Assembly (NCBI GenBank): GCA_028709805.1
Contig: JAQUTL010000006.1
Span: forward strand, 40,900 to 104,899
Direction of reading: 5' to 3'
DNA: 64,000 bases
Origin: Victivallaceae bacterium
GTDB lineage: Bacteria > Verrucomicrobiota > Lentisphaeria > Victivallales > Victivallaceae
Both the position numbers and the translations under genes were made by a program. This document shows positions 16,560 through 24,476 of this stretch, piece after piece (the stretch's first letter is position 1; every line of letters starts with the position of its first letter). The notes beneath the pieces are model-generated. The model did not search any database. It was not told the DNA's origin and saw only the letters and a program-made list of their open reading frames with translations.

Positions 16560-18485
16560 GAATTGCCATGAAAAATATTGTGACTGTCAGACCGGCGCTG
16601 GCGGCTGGTATTACCGGGTGCATATTTCCGGCGACCTGTCCCCGATTCCGTGCCGCAGAAAACGGCATGTATTCAATATTCGCCTGCAAAAGAAGAATGT
16701 ATTGCGGACGGGATTTTCCGTGGAAGAATTGCCGGAGGATGATTTTTTCGGATTTGAACTGGACGGTGACCATCTGTATGTGGACGGGAACTTTATGGTT
16801 CATCACAATACGGGAAAATCGATTGTAATTGCCAAGATCGTTTCCGATGCAGTCAAAAATTGGAACGGACGCGCTCTGATTTTGGCGCATGTGAAAGAGC
16901 TGTTGGAGCAGAACGCGGGAAAAATCAAAGCGTTGTGTCCCGACATTCCCATCGGGATTTTTTCCGCCGGATTGAAGAGACGCGACACCTCCGAAGCCGT
17001 GATCGTCGCCGGAATCCAGTCGGTTTACGATAAGGCGTGTGATCTTGGCGCGTTTGATGTCATCATCGTGGACGAATCGCATTTGATCGCCCCGGACGGC
17101 GACGGGATGTACCGCACATTCCTCAAAGATATGAAAGTCATCAATCCGCACGTCCGGGTGATCGGGCTTACCGCGACCCCGTTTCGGCTCAAAGGCGGTC
17201 TGATCTGCCAGCCGGAAAACATCTTGAATGAAGTGTGTTATGAGGCCGGATTGAAAGAGATGATTGCGGACGAATATCTTTCCCCGCTTATTTCCAAGGC
17301 CGGACGCGCCGAAGCGAAACTCGACGGTCTGCGCATTCGCGGCGGGGAATTTATCGCCGACGAAGTGTCTTCCGCGATGGACACCGACGAATTGGTATCC
17401 TCCGCCTGCCGGGAGATTGTTGAACCGACCCGCGACCGCAAAGCAAATCCGTGCTGATTTTTACCACCAGCGTTGACCACTGCAAGCATGTAGCGGAAAA
17501 GATCGCCGCGTTTTCCGGCAGGGAATGCGCGATTGTGACCGGCGACACCAACCAAAGCGAACGCGCCGAGATTATCGACCGTTTCAAGGGAAAAGTCATT
17601 CCGGCGGATCTCTTTGGAACGCCGAAGCCGCCGCTCAAATTCTTGTCGAATGTCAACGTTTTGACTACCGGGTTTGACGCGCCGAACACGGATTGCGTCG
17701 TGTTGCTTCGCCCGACCAACAGCGCCGGACTTCTGGTGCAGATGATCGGGCGCGGAACCCGGCTCAGTCCCGAAACCGGAAAGACCAATTGCCTCGTGTT
17801 GGACTATGGCTGCAACATTCTCCGTCACGGCCCGGTGGATATGATCCGCGTCAAAGAGCCGGGCTCAGGAAAAGGCGGCGACGCCCCGGCGAAGAAGTGT
17901 CCGCAATGTCTGGCACTGATTCATGCGGCGTATTCGGCGTGTCCCGAATGCTGGTATGTGTTTCCTCCGCCGGAAACGAGCAATATTTCCAGGACGGCCT
18001 CCAGCGCCGGGGTGCTTTCCGGTCAGGTGGATTATACGGATTATGAGGTGCAGGGGACCTATTATGTCGTCCATGAAAAGCGGTATGCCGATCCCGGCAC
18101 CCCGAAGACCATGCGCGTCGATTATCAAATCGGCTTCAACGATTTCAAATCGGAATGGGTTTGCCCGGAACACACCGGATACGCCCATGGAAAGTTTGAA
18201 AAGTGGTGGCGTGAACGTGCGGCATTGGGCTGTCCGGTTCCGAAGACCGCACACGAAGCCGTTTCGTTGGCCAACGAGGGGCTTCTGGCTGAACCGGAAT
18301 CGATCACCGTCAAAACGGTCGCGGGCGAGAAATTCGACCGGATTACGGGCTGGAGGCTGAAAGAACGTCCCGCCATGCGTGAACCCGGCGACGATTCCAA
18401 TGAACACGATGACCGGCATTCCAACAGACCGGAGGACATCGGATTCAAAACCGAACCGTTGGACGATCCTGAAATACCGTTTTAA
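16560..18485 (+). pseudogene. Phage-type DEAD/DEAH helicase with intein remnant, truncated and frameshifted
   Basis: From about 16590 to 16809 the frame encodes the C-terminal part of an intein: VEELPEDDFFGFELDGDHL, then MVHHN, ending with His-Asn at 16804-16809. The host protein resumes with TGKS, the end of a Walker A loop, so the intein sits inside the P-loop. The helicase continues with the DESH box (VIIVDESHLIAPD), LTATPFR, then a frameshift near 17450, where one missing base moves the frame to a second ORF (17451-18485). That part carries the second RecA domain (MIGRGTRLSPETG) and a zinc finger (CPQC..CPEC). The N-terminal extein, the first half of the P-loop and the intein N-terminus are gone, replaced by the IS. 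It cannot splice or unwind DNA as it stands. Confidence 0.8.
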
Positions 18486-18701
18486 TCTTCGCACGTATCG
18501 TTTGGAGCGGCAATCATATCCGATGTCAGCAACTTTGCCGGAATATAGAAACACAAGAGGTATTCGCAAGCGATCTTAGGTTTTCCGAGGATGATTTAGG
18601 TGCTCTTAGGTATTAACAAATCAGGCATTTTTTGAATGTGCGGACACGGTATTTGATGTCTCCGCGCGGGTGTGCGGGCTGAGTGTGCGGAGCCGCGGCA
18701 C
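18486..18701. other. Non-coding left border of the Mu-like prophage
   Basis: No gene is visible. Three copies of the octamer GTGTGCGG or a one-base variant lie close together (about 18637, 18670 and 18683). Clustered short repeats at the end of a transposable phage are typical of transposase-binding sites, so the left end may be near 18637, where the sequence reads TGTGCGG after host-like AT-rich DNA. The exact end was not proven because I could not identify the matching right end or a 5-bp target duplication. Confidence 0.4.
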
Positions 18702-18731
18702 AAAAAAAAGAGGCGCCCACGTCGGGCGCCT
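18702..18731 (-). terminator. Terminator of the leftward early operon
   Basis: Read leftward, GGCGCCC pairs with GGGCGCC around a five-base loop and is followed by a run of T residues (the A run at 18702-18709). It lies 9 bases after the formyltransferase stop. Confidence 0.85.
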
Positions 18732-18739
18732 TGTTGTTG

Positions 18740-19384
18740 TTATCTTATTACCTGATACCCCGGCGGCAGCGCACCAAGTTGCGGCAACTCCGGGCGGAAC
18801 AGCGGCGGCGAATCCAGCGACGGTTCCCATGTGGCGGATGCCTCGTCCTGCATAACCATGACCAGGCGACCGGCGGCGATGTCGTCGAGCGTTCGGTCGA
18901 TCAGCCGGACGCCCATTGGGAACAGCTTGTCGCGCCAGAGGGTGGACGCGGTGTCGTCCGGGGCGACTACACAGTGTTCCTGCGCCGCGATTGGCCCGGC
19001 GTCGATATTGTCGGTCAGCCAGTAGACGCTGCCGCCGGCAACGCGATCACGCTGGCGGATTGTCCACTTAACTGCGTCACGGCCTCGATGTATTGGCAAT
19101 AATGACGGATGATAGCCAATCGCGCCAATGCGAAGGCGGTTTCTAACCGCGGCGGAGACGAACAAATGCGAATGCGCGGCGATCAAGAGGTCGCATCCTG
19201 ACGGCATTGTCGTTGACCGCAGCTCGTCATGGCGCACAGGTGCGCCGATTCGGCGCGCGGCGTCTGCCACCCGATCCGCCGGCGGACAATACACCGCGAC
19301 AACGCGGACGTCATTGCGTGCGGCGATTGACTCAAGCACGGCGCGACCGAACGAGCGCTGCGCCGCCAGTATTACGTTAATCAC
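18740..19384 (-). CDS. Formyltransferase-family protein of the prophage
   Basis: A 214-residue protein with the fold signature of folate-dependent formyltransferases (GART/Fmt group): an N-terminal Rossmann-type strand (VINVILAAQRSFGRAV), then GYHPSLLPIHRGRDAVKW and the conserved DNIDAGPI containing the catalytic Asp. The catalytic His is present, but the usual Asn two residues before it is Gly (IGYH in place of INxH). The GTG start at 19384 is preferred: CGAGG lies six bases upstream and the start overlaps the stop of the ABC/GNAT gene by eight bases. A longer ATG start exists at 19450. The C-terminal half lacks the tRNA-binding domain of Fmt, so the substrate is unlikely to be Met-tRNA. Coupling to the neighbouring gene suggests a joint reaction. 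Confidence 0.8.
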   Translation of the reverse strand: MINVILAAQRSFGRAVLESIAARNDVRVVAVYCPPADRVADAARRIGAPVRHDELRSTTMPSGCDLLIAAHSHLFVSAAVRNRLRIGAIGYHPSLLPIHRGRDAVKWTIRQRDRVAGGSVYWLTDNIDAGPIAAQEHCVVAPDDTASTLWRDKLFPMGVRLIDRTLDDIAAGRLVMVMQDEASATWEPSLDSPPLFRPELPQLGALPPGYQVIR

Positions 19385-20534
19385 CGTCCACCTCGCTCCC
19401 GACGTAGCGGAATCCCTGAACAGCGCGGAAATGTCCGCCATATCCTGCAATGATACCCCGCCCCTCCGGGTGAGCGGCGGCGCTCTTTGCCATGGTCATG
19501 ATGTTGCGCAGCTTCGGCTCTCCGTACAAGCGCGCGGATACTTGGCGCCACAGCGGCGACCTGCGCAGCGCGGCGGCCAGCCCGGGGTGAGATGTGTGAA
19601 ACAGCGTCGTCACAGGACGACCGGGGAAACGTCCGGCGTCGCTGCCGGTCAAATTCCACTCGCAGATCTGATTGAGGAAACGCAAGCCAACGCCTGCGCC
19701 TTGCCACTCGGGCAGAACCACGAGCCGGCACGCGCGGGCCTCAACGCCCTTGCCTTTGTTACGAGACGCCACCGCGACGTGGCAGACAGGTTGGTTATCG
19801 ACGCACCCGACGTAGCACTTTGCTGCGATCATATGAGGCACCTTTAAATAATGATGCGGCTCAAATATTGGCCAATAACTCCAGTTGGTGCGGTAGATGT
19901 CGAGAGCGAGCCTGGGCCGCTGAAGATACCTCCCGGACAGCTGTCCGGTTGCGGTGTCGAATATCCAGTCTGGCGTCAGCCACGCGAGCACGTCGCGGTG
20001 ACAGGTGACGATCAGACATTGACCGGCGGGTCGGCGGCGCCAGCTTTTGGCAAACGCTCCGGCGGCGATCTGGGCGACCTGACGGTCAAGCGCGCTTGAA
20101 AACTCGTCGACTATGACGCGCCCGGCGTCGGCGACAATCAGGCGCGCCAGCCCGGCGCGGAACTGCTCGCCACACGACAGCACGTGAAACGGGCGTAACC
20201 ACGACGGGACGCTGCCAAGCCCCACCGCGGACAACGCGGCGGTGACGGCGTTGAAGTCGCCATCTGGCGCAATAGCGTCGATAACAGGCTGATCGGCGGG
20301 CCAATCCGCCGCCAGCCCGGAGGGGGCCACGCCCGGCCAGAACTGGCGGGCGAGCGAGCTTTTGCCGGACCCTGACGGGCCGACGACAACTCCAATCTTC
20401 CACGAGTCGTCCTCGGCGGGCAGGTCGGCGCTTATGCGAAAATCCGAGCCAGACTCACAGTTGAAGAGACTTTTTACCCGCGCGGCGCGGTAGCTGTCGT
20501 AGTCGGCGCAGCTGTTGTGTACGTTGATTATCAT
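19377..20534 (-). CDS. ABC-type ATPase fused to a GNAT acetyltransferase domain
   Basis: A 385-residue two-domain protein. The N-terminal part is an ABC ATPase: Walker A GPSGSGKSS (about residues 52-60), a signature LSCGEQFRAG, Walker B RVIVDEFSSALD, and the switch His in VTCHRD. No membrane segment is present, so it is not a transporter. The C-terminal part (about 230-350) is a GNAT domain with the acetyl-CoA loop LPEWQGAGVGLRFLNQ. ABC ATPases fused to a predicted acetyltransferase form a known orthologous family (COG2401). The Mu DNA-modification protein Mom is also a GNAT-fold protein. The start ATG overlaps the stop of the small gene upstream, and the downstream formyltransferase overlaps this gene, so all three are coupled. 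Confidence 0.85.
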   Translation of the reverse strand: MIINVHNSCADYDSYRAARVKSLFNCESGSDFRISADLPAEDDSWKIGVVVGPSGSGKSSLARQFWPGVAPSGLAADWPADQPVIDAIAPDGDFNAVTAALSAVGLGSVPSWLRPFHVLSCGEQFRAGLARLIVADAGRVIVDEFSSALDRQVAQIAAGAFAKSWRRRPAGQCLIVTCHRDVLAWLTPDWIFDTATGQLSGRYLQRPRLALDIYRTNWSYWPIFEPHHYLKVPHMIAAKCYVGCVDNQPVCHVAVASRNKGKGVEARACRLVVLPEWQGAGVGLRFLNQICEWNLTGSDAGRFPGRPVTTLFHTSHPGLAAALRRSPLWRQVSARLYGEPKLRNIMTMAKSAAAHPEGRGIIAGYGGHFRAVQGFRYVGSEVDGD

Positions 20535-20698
20535 TATGTCGTCACCACCTTGACTGTGCGGTTGAGCTGCTTCAGGCGATTATATATTTCTGCCTGGTCT
20601 TCCTCGTTACGGCAGATGACGATGACGCCATACTGCTCTTTGTACCGGTTCATCGCGCGCTCGGCGGCGGTGGCCGGAGATGTGATATTTTTCGTCAT
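20534..20698 (-). CDS. Small protein (54 residues) leading the ABC/GNAT-formyltransferase module
   Basis: A 54-codon ORF whose stop overlaps the ATG of the ABC/GNAT gene (TAATG), which argues for translational coupling and hence reality. The product is soluble and charged, with AAERAMNRYKEQYGVIVICR followed by an acidic helix (NEEDQAEIYNRLKQLN) and a beta-like end. I do not recognise a family. A modest A/G-rich site precedes the start. Confidence 0.6.
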   Translation of the reverse strand: MTKNITSPATAAERAMNRYKEQYGVIVICRNEEDQAEIYNRLKQLNRTVKVVTT

Positions 20699-20731
20699 AA
20701 AACCTTTTTTTGCAAATTAAACCACAAAAAA

Positions 20732-20816
20732 ACCGCGACAAGCTCAAAATCCTGTGCTATATTACGCCGCCTGCAGGCGGTGGCGGAGCACTGGATTTGC
20801 GAGAGCGTGTCGCGGT
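20732..20816 (-). terminator. Long bipartite hairpin/terminator splitting the early operon
   Basis: ACCGCGACA (20732-20740) pairs with TGTCGCGGT (20808-20816). Inside it, AAATCCTGTGCT pairs imperfectly with AGCACTGGATTT, and at the top CCGCCTGCAGGCGG is a perfect palindrome. Read leftward the outer stem is followed by seven T residues. It lies between the gemA-like gene and the small gene at 20698, so transcription of the ABC/GNAT/formyltransferase module probably depends on read-through or on a promoter inside the element. No gene is visible in the 214-base gap. Confidence 0.6.
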
Positions 20817-20912
20817 CCGGCGGGGGTGAGGCGCTTCAACACCTCGCTCCCCCGCCACATCTACTATCAAGTTGTTGTTGTTATTGTCAGGTCATAGTCA
20901 CCTCCGCGGCGG

Positions 20913-21311
20913 TCAGAACGGCACCGGATCGGCGGCGTCGACCATTTGTTTCAGCGCCTCGATGGCCTTGTATTGTTCGCGCGGGTCGAGCTCGGAAAGG
21001 CGCGCCGCGCGGTGTGCGCGGCCGGCGGCGCGTGAGCAGACGCCCAGCAAGTAATTAAAGGTCCTGCGCGGCTCCGGCAGCGCGGGCTTGAGCTCGTACC
21101 AGAGCGCCCATATTTTGCGCTCCATCGCGCTCATGTCGTCGCGGTTGGCGTTATGACCCGCGAGCATCCGGCGCAGGCTTGAGCGCTGGCTGTCTGTCAG
21201 CTCACGGCATGACGCGGCCCCGAACTCGCGGTCCAGCAGACGGCGGTACTCCGCGTCAGGCACGGCGTGCTGCTTCTGGGCGATCTTGACGGCTGCTATT
21301 GTGCACATCAC
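20913..21311 (-). CDS. GemA/Mu gp16-like regulatory protein
   Basis: A 132-residue basic protein matching the phage GemA/gp16 group (DUF1018): KIAQKQHAVPDAEYRRLLDREFG, then a conserved LTDSQRSSLRRML, and a C-terminal helix after MSAMERKIWALWYELK. In Mu the protein affects host gene expression and DNA supercoiling. The start overlaps the stop of the next upstream gene by four bases. It is the last gene before the internal terminator. Confidence 0.82.
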   Translation of the reverse strand: MMCTIAAVKIAQKQHAVPDAEYRRLLDREFGAASCRELTDSQRSSLRRMLAGHNANRDDMSAMERKIWALWYELKPALPEPRRTFNYLLGVCSRAAGRAHRAARLSELDPREQYKAIEALKQMVDAADPVPF

Positions 21312-21502
21312 ATCACCTCGAATACTCGCTCGCAGAGCGTGAGCAGGTCATAGTAGGAGCCAGCCATGGCCTGACGGGTGAACGGCTCGACCAGATCGTC
21401 GCGGTTGAACCGGCGGAGTGCCTTACGCGCTCTTGCTATTATTGCCACCGCGTTCCCGTCCTCGCCGGCCATTTTTAAAGGTATGCCTGTATAGTCGATC
21501 AC
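21308..21502 (-). CDS. Small phage protein, unknown
   Basis: A 64-residue ORF linked by four-base overlaps to both neighbours, which supports it as a gene. The product has an Arg/Lys-rich middle (IIARARKALRRFNRDDLVEP) and a C-terminal helix. No family recognised. Confidence 0.6.
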   Translation of the reverse strand: MIDYTGIPLKMAGEDGNAVAIIARARKALRRFNRDDLVEPFTRQAMAGSYYDLLTLCERVFEVM

Positions 21503-21825
21503 GCCAGCACCTCCGCGTCGAGGCTCTGAACCGCGATGCCGACGCGGCGTGCGATAGCACGCTCACAACAGGCGCCAAGCGACGTCATCCAGTCAGGCAG
21601 CAGCACCAGGCAGGTGGCCTTGTCGAGGTCGAGCATGGAGATTGCCATATACTCGCAGTAGCTGAGTCCGGGCGTGCGCCGCGCGGGGTTGATGACCTCG
21701 CACTTGTAAGCGTTACGGAGATGCGCCTCCGCGCGCTCGAATGCGGCGCGGTTGCCGTCCTGACGGTTGGTTATAGGTCCTGCGAGATAGACGACGTCCC
21801 TGTCGTTGAGATCAAGCATTTGCAT
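21499..21825 (-). CDS. DUF4406-like protein (nucleoside deoxyribosyltransferase fold)
   Basis: A 108-residue protein with the pattern of DUF4406 and related nucleoside 2-deoxyribosyltransferase-like domains: VVYLAGPITN near the N-terminus, VINPARR.PGLSYCEYM, then LVLLPDWMTSLGACCERAIA, where the Ser/Glu positions of the active site fall. Such small proteins are frequent in phages. Members of the fold exchange or cleave N-glycosidic bonds of nucleosides, but the substrate here is unknown. Because it is in an operon with a possible base-modification module, a role in nucleotide supply is conceivable. It overlaps both neighbouring genes. Confidence 0.75.
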   Translation of the reverse strand: MQMLDLNDRDVVYLAGPITNRQDGNRAAFERAEAHLRNAYKCEVINPARRTPGLSYCEYMAISMLDLDKATCLVLLPDWMTSLGACCERAIARRVGIAVQSLDAEVLA

Positions 21826-22589
21826 TACTCCGCCTCCTGCGGCCAGACGCCGCCGGCGCGGCGCCAGTTTACGGCGGCGCGGAAGTCGGCCTCTGTTACG
21901 GTGCGTCCCTCGCAGGCTGCGTACTCGGCGGCCTTGGCCCAGTCGTCAAACAGTGTGCGCAGTTTGCCGTCGCGCTTGCGGGTGGCGGCCAGCGCACCGG
22001 CGATCAGGCGGTCGGAGGCATCCGGGATGAAGTGGCGGCAGACGGCGGCGACCTCGGAGCGGTAGACCCGTTCCGGGATGTCGACGCGGCGGCCAATGCG
22101 GCCCTTGAACTGCTCGAAATAATCCGCCTGCACCCCGGCGGCGAGGTCGCGCAGATAGACGTCGGTAAATATCAGCGCGACCGGGACGCGGCAGATGTCA
22201 TACAGGTCTCTCAGAATTTCCAGCGCGCAGGCGACGCGGCTGGCGCGCGGCAGCAGAAACCCCGCCTCATCGACGATGAGCATGTCCTTGCCGGTGGCCT
22301 GATCGCAGAGTTTCTGCAGCATGACCGCGGCGGAGGCGTTGGGGCGGACGTCGACATGGAGCGCCGCGCAGAGCTGCGCGAGAAACGAGCGCCGGCTGGC
22401 GCCCGACGCGGCGCGGACCATTGTTGCGTGGTTGTCCTCCGCCCACCTGGCGGCGGTGAAGGTTTTTCCCCGGCCGGTCGAGCCGGAGATCAGGACAAAC
22501 GACTGGCGGGCGCGGGCGTAGTCCAGCGCCTCGACGATCTTGGCGGTGACCACCGTATCTATGATTGCCTTGTCAAAACTCATTGTCAA
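21825..22589 (-). CDS. MuB-like AAA+ ATPase, transposition target activator
   Basis: A 254-residue AAA+ ATPase. Walker A is GSTGRGKT (about residues 36-43) and Walker B is MLIVDEAGFLLP. The C-terminal part is a helical domain. In Mu, MuB forms ATP-dependent filaments on DNA, delivers target DNA to MuA and protects the prophage from self-integration. The gene lies directly after and overlaps the transposase gene by 17 bases, the canonical A-B order. It is shorter than Mu B (312 residues), lacking most of the N-terminal extension. Confidence 0.88.
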   Translation of the reverse strand: MTMSFDKAIIDTVVTAKIVEALDYARARQSFVLISGSTGRGKTFTAARWAEDNHATMVRAASGASRRSFLAQLCAALHVDVRPNASAAVMLQKLCDQATGKDMLIVDEAGFLLPRASRVACALEILRDLYDICRVPVALIFTDVYLRDLAAGVQADYFEQFKGRIGRRVDIPERVYRSEVAAVCRHFIPDASDRLIAGALAATRKRDGKLRTLFDDWAKAAEYAACEGRTVTEADFRAAVNWRRAGGVWPQEAE

Positions 22590-24444
22590 TTTCCCTTTTT
22601 GTGTTGCTGCTCATGAACATATCAAACCCGGTCAAATCGACGGGGTCATCGAAAAACTCATCGTCGGCGTCCGGCTCCGCCGGTTCCGGCGCCGCGGCGG
22701 CGGCCGGCGCAATGACCGGGGCGGCCGCGGCGTCGGGGTCGGCGAGGCGGTGGTGGACATATTTGTGCGAGCGACCTTTGACGCTGGCCATTGATCCTGC
22801 CGCGACCAGTTTGTCGCCCTCGACCGCGCTGAAAATTTCCGCGGGGGAAACCAGGTGCAGGCCGCCGGTCTCAGCTGCCAGCATGGTGTATACCTGTTTG
22901 ATCTCGCTGCGCTGACGTGCCATTTCCTCGCCGATCCGGCGGCGGACATCGGGGTCGTCCATGCCGAGCGCCGGGATTGCGTCGCGGCGCTTGGCCTCGC
23001 AGAGCAGCCTGCCGCCGGCGTCAAAGCAAAAGACGTGACAGGGGTCCAGCCGGTCTATCTTGACCATGACGCGCGACCCGATCCGCGCTGCAAGGCAGTC
23101 GGCAAAATAAGCCACGCGGTTGAGCTCAACCGCCGGGCCGCGGCGAACGGTGCGCGAGCCAACGGGGAACAGGAAGCAGAAGGGCAAACGCTCCGCCGGG
23201 ATGGCCGGCCGCGCCGGCCGGGCGGACCAGATTGCCTCCGGCGATTTGCCCTGATGGATTTTGCCGTTTCGCGGCGTCTGGTGCATTTCAACGAGCCAGG
23301 CGGCGAACGCGCTGCAGAACTCCTGCTCGCTGGGCAACTCTTCCGGGTGGCGCTCATACCAGTCCGCTGCCTGACTGCGCCCGCCGGGGCGCGAGCCCAG
23401 ATAGTCGCGGAAGCTCTTATCGAACTGCTGCATCATGTCGCGGAAGCAGCGCTCGATCGTCTTGGCGCGGGCGTTGTAGGGGATCGCGTTGACCAGTTTG
23501 ATGCCCAATTCTTTAAAGATTGACTGCCCCTCCAGCTCGGTGGAAAAGCCCCGCCGGCAGTAATCGGACCCGTTGTCGCAATAGGAAATCACCGGCGGGA
23601 CGTTGTTGTTGTTGTAGAGATAGAGACCAAGCGTGTCAGTCAGCAGCTCGGCGTTGACGCTGGCGGTGGTGATCCAGTAGCTGACCAGGTACCAGCTCCT
23701 GGCGTCCATCATGCCGGCGACGGTGGGGCGTTTGGCGACCCAGCGTCCGGCCGCGGCGTCCCAGACCCGGACGCGGGTGTCGAACGTCCGGCTGTCGCAG
23801 ACGATCACTTCGCCGGGGGCGACGTCATCCCATGACCGGTCGATGTAGCTGCCGTATTTGGCCTTGAGCGCCTCTTCGCCTTCGCGCGCCAGAACCACGG
23901 CGCGCGGATCAAGCTGGTTTATCCGATAGAGCCACTGCGCGTAGGTTGGCACCTGCGCGTGCGGGTCTGCGCGGCGCACTTTATCCGCGGCGAGCTTATA
24001 GGCCCGCGTGGCGGGCAGCCGGTTCTGGCTGAGATAAGCGCCCATGGCGGCACGCCAGAACGCGTCGTCGCCGAAGCGCTGACGGCGGCCAACCGCGTAC
24101 CTGTTGAGCAGCGCGGCGGCGCGCTGTTCGGGAGCGACGCCCTTGAGTTTTGCCGACCACTGGCGATAATTGGGATAAGTGAGCGCAGAACCGCCGCGGC
24201 GGCCGGCGCGCGGCAGCAGGGTAAACTCAACCGCGTGGCGGCAGGCGACGTAATCGACCGCCTCGCGCGCCGGATATCTGAACTGTCTGATCGCGGTGTT
24301 GACCAGCTCGACAAAGCGGACGCGCTCCGCCGCCAGGCGGCGGTTGTCGCCGAAGGCGTTGGCCTCGTCGACAGTGACCGCAACCGCGCCGGCGCGGATC
24401 GCCGGGACGGCGCGAGGTGAGGTTGGCTTAGGCAAAAATGACAT
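22573..24444 (-). CDS. MuA-like DDE transposase
   Basis: A 623-residue transposase/integrase. The catalytic core is recognisable by VIVCDSRTFD (first Asp, about residue 216), SYCDNGSDYC (second Asp, about 290) and KTIERCFRDM (Glu, about 322). A beta-barrel-like region follows (about 430-500), then a charged tail (DADDEFFDDP) probably contacting MuB. The N-terminal part has helix-turn-helix-like segments for binding the phage ends. It drives both lysogenic integration and replicative transposition. The frame is intact. Confidence 0.9.
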   Translation of the reverse strand: MSFLPKPTSPRAVPAIRAGAVAVTVDEANAFGDNRRLAAERVRFVELVNTAIRQFRYPAREAVDYVACRHAVEFTLLPRAGRRGGSALTYPNYRQWSAKLKGVAPEQRAAALLNRYAVGRRQRFGDDAFWRAAMGAYLSQNRLPATRAYKLAADKVRRADPHAQVPTYAQWLYRINQLDPRAVVLAREGEEALKAKYGSYIDRSWDDVAPGEVIVCDSRTFDTRVRVWDAAAGRWVAKRPTVAGMMDARSWYLVSYWITTASVNAELLTDTLGLYLYNNNNVPPVISYCDNGSDYCRRGFSTELEGQSIFKELGIKLVNAIPYNARAKTIERCFRDMMQQFDKSFRDYLGSRPGGRSQAADWYERHPEELPSEQEFCSAFAAWLVEMHQTPRNGKIHQGKSPEAIWSARPARPAIPAERLPFCFLFPVGSRTVRRGPAVELNRVAYFADCLAARIGSRVMVKIDRLDPCHVFCFDAGGRLLCEAKRRDAIPALGMDDPDVRRRIGEEMARQRSEIKQVYTMLAAETGGLHLVSPAEIFSAVEGDKLVAAGSMASVKGRSHKYVHHRLADPDAAAAPVIAPAAAAAPEPAEPDADDEFFDDPVDLTGFDMFMSSNTKREIDNEF

Positions 24445-24476
24445 TATAACAATCCCTTTTTTGTTATGTGCTGCTG

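Noticed and set aside
17865..18569. 234-residue minus-strand ORF opposite the helicase
   Set aside because: Shadow of the helicase second half; the + strand has clear helicase motifs and zinc finger.
18740..19384. Annotation as methionyl-tRNA formyltransferase
   Set aside because: The C-terminal tRNA-binding domain is missing and the catalytic Asn is not conserved.
19377..20534. ABC transporter ATPase
   Set aside because: No membrane component nearby and the ATPase is fused to a GNAT domain.
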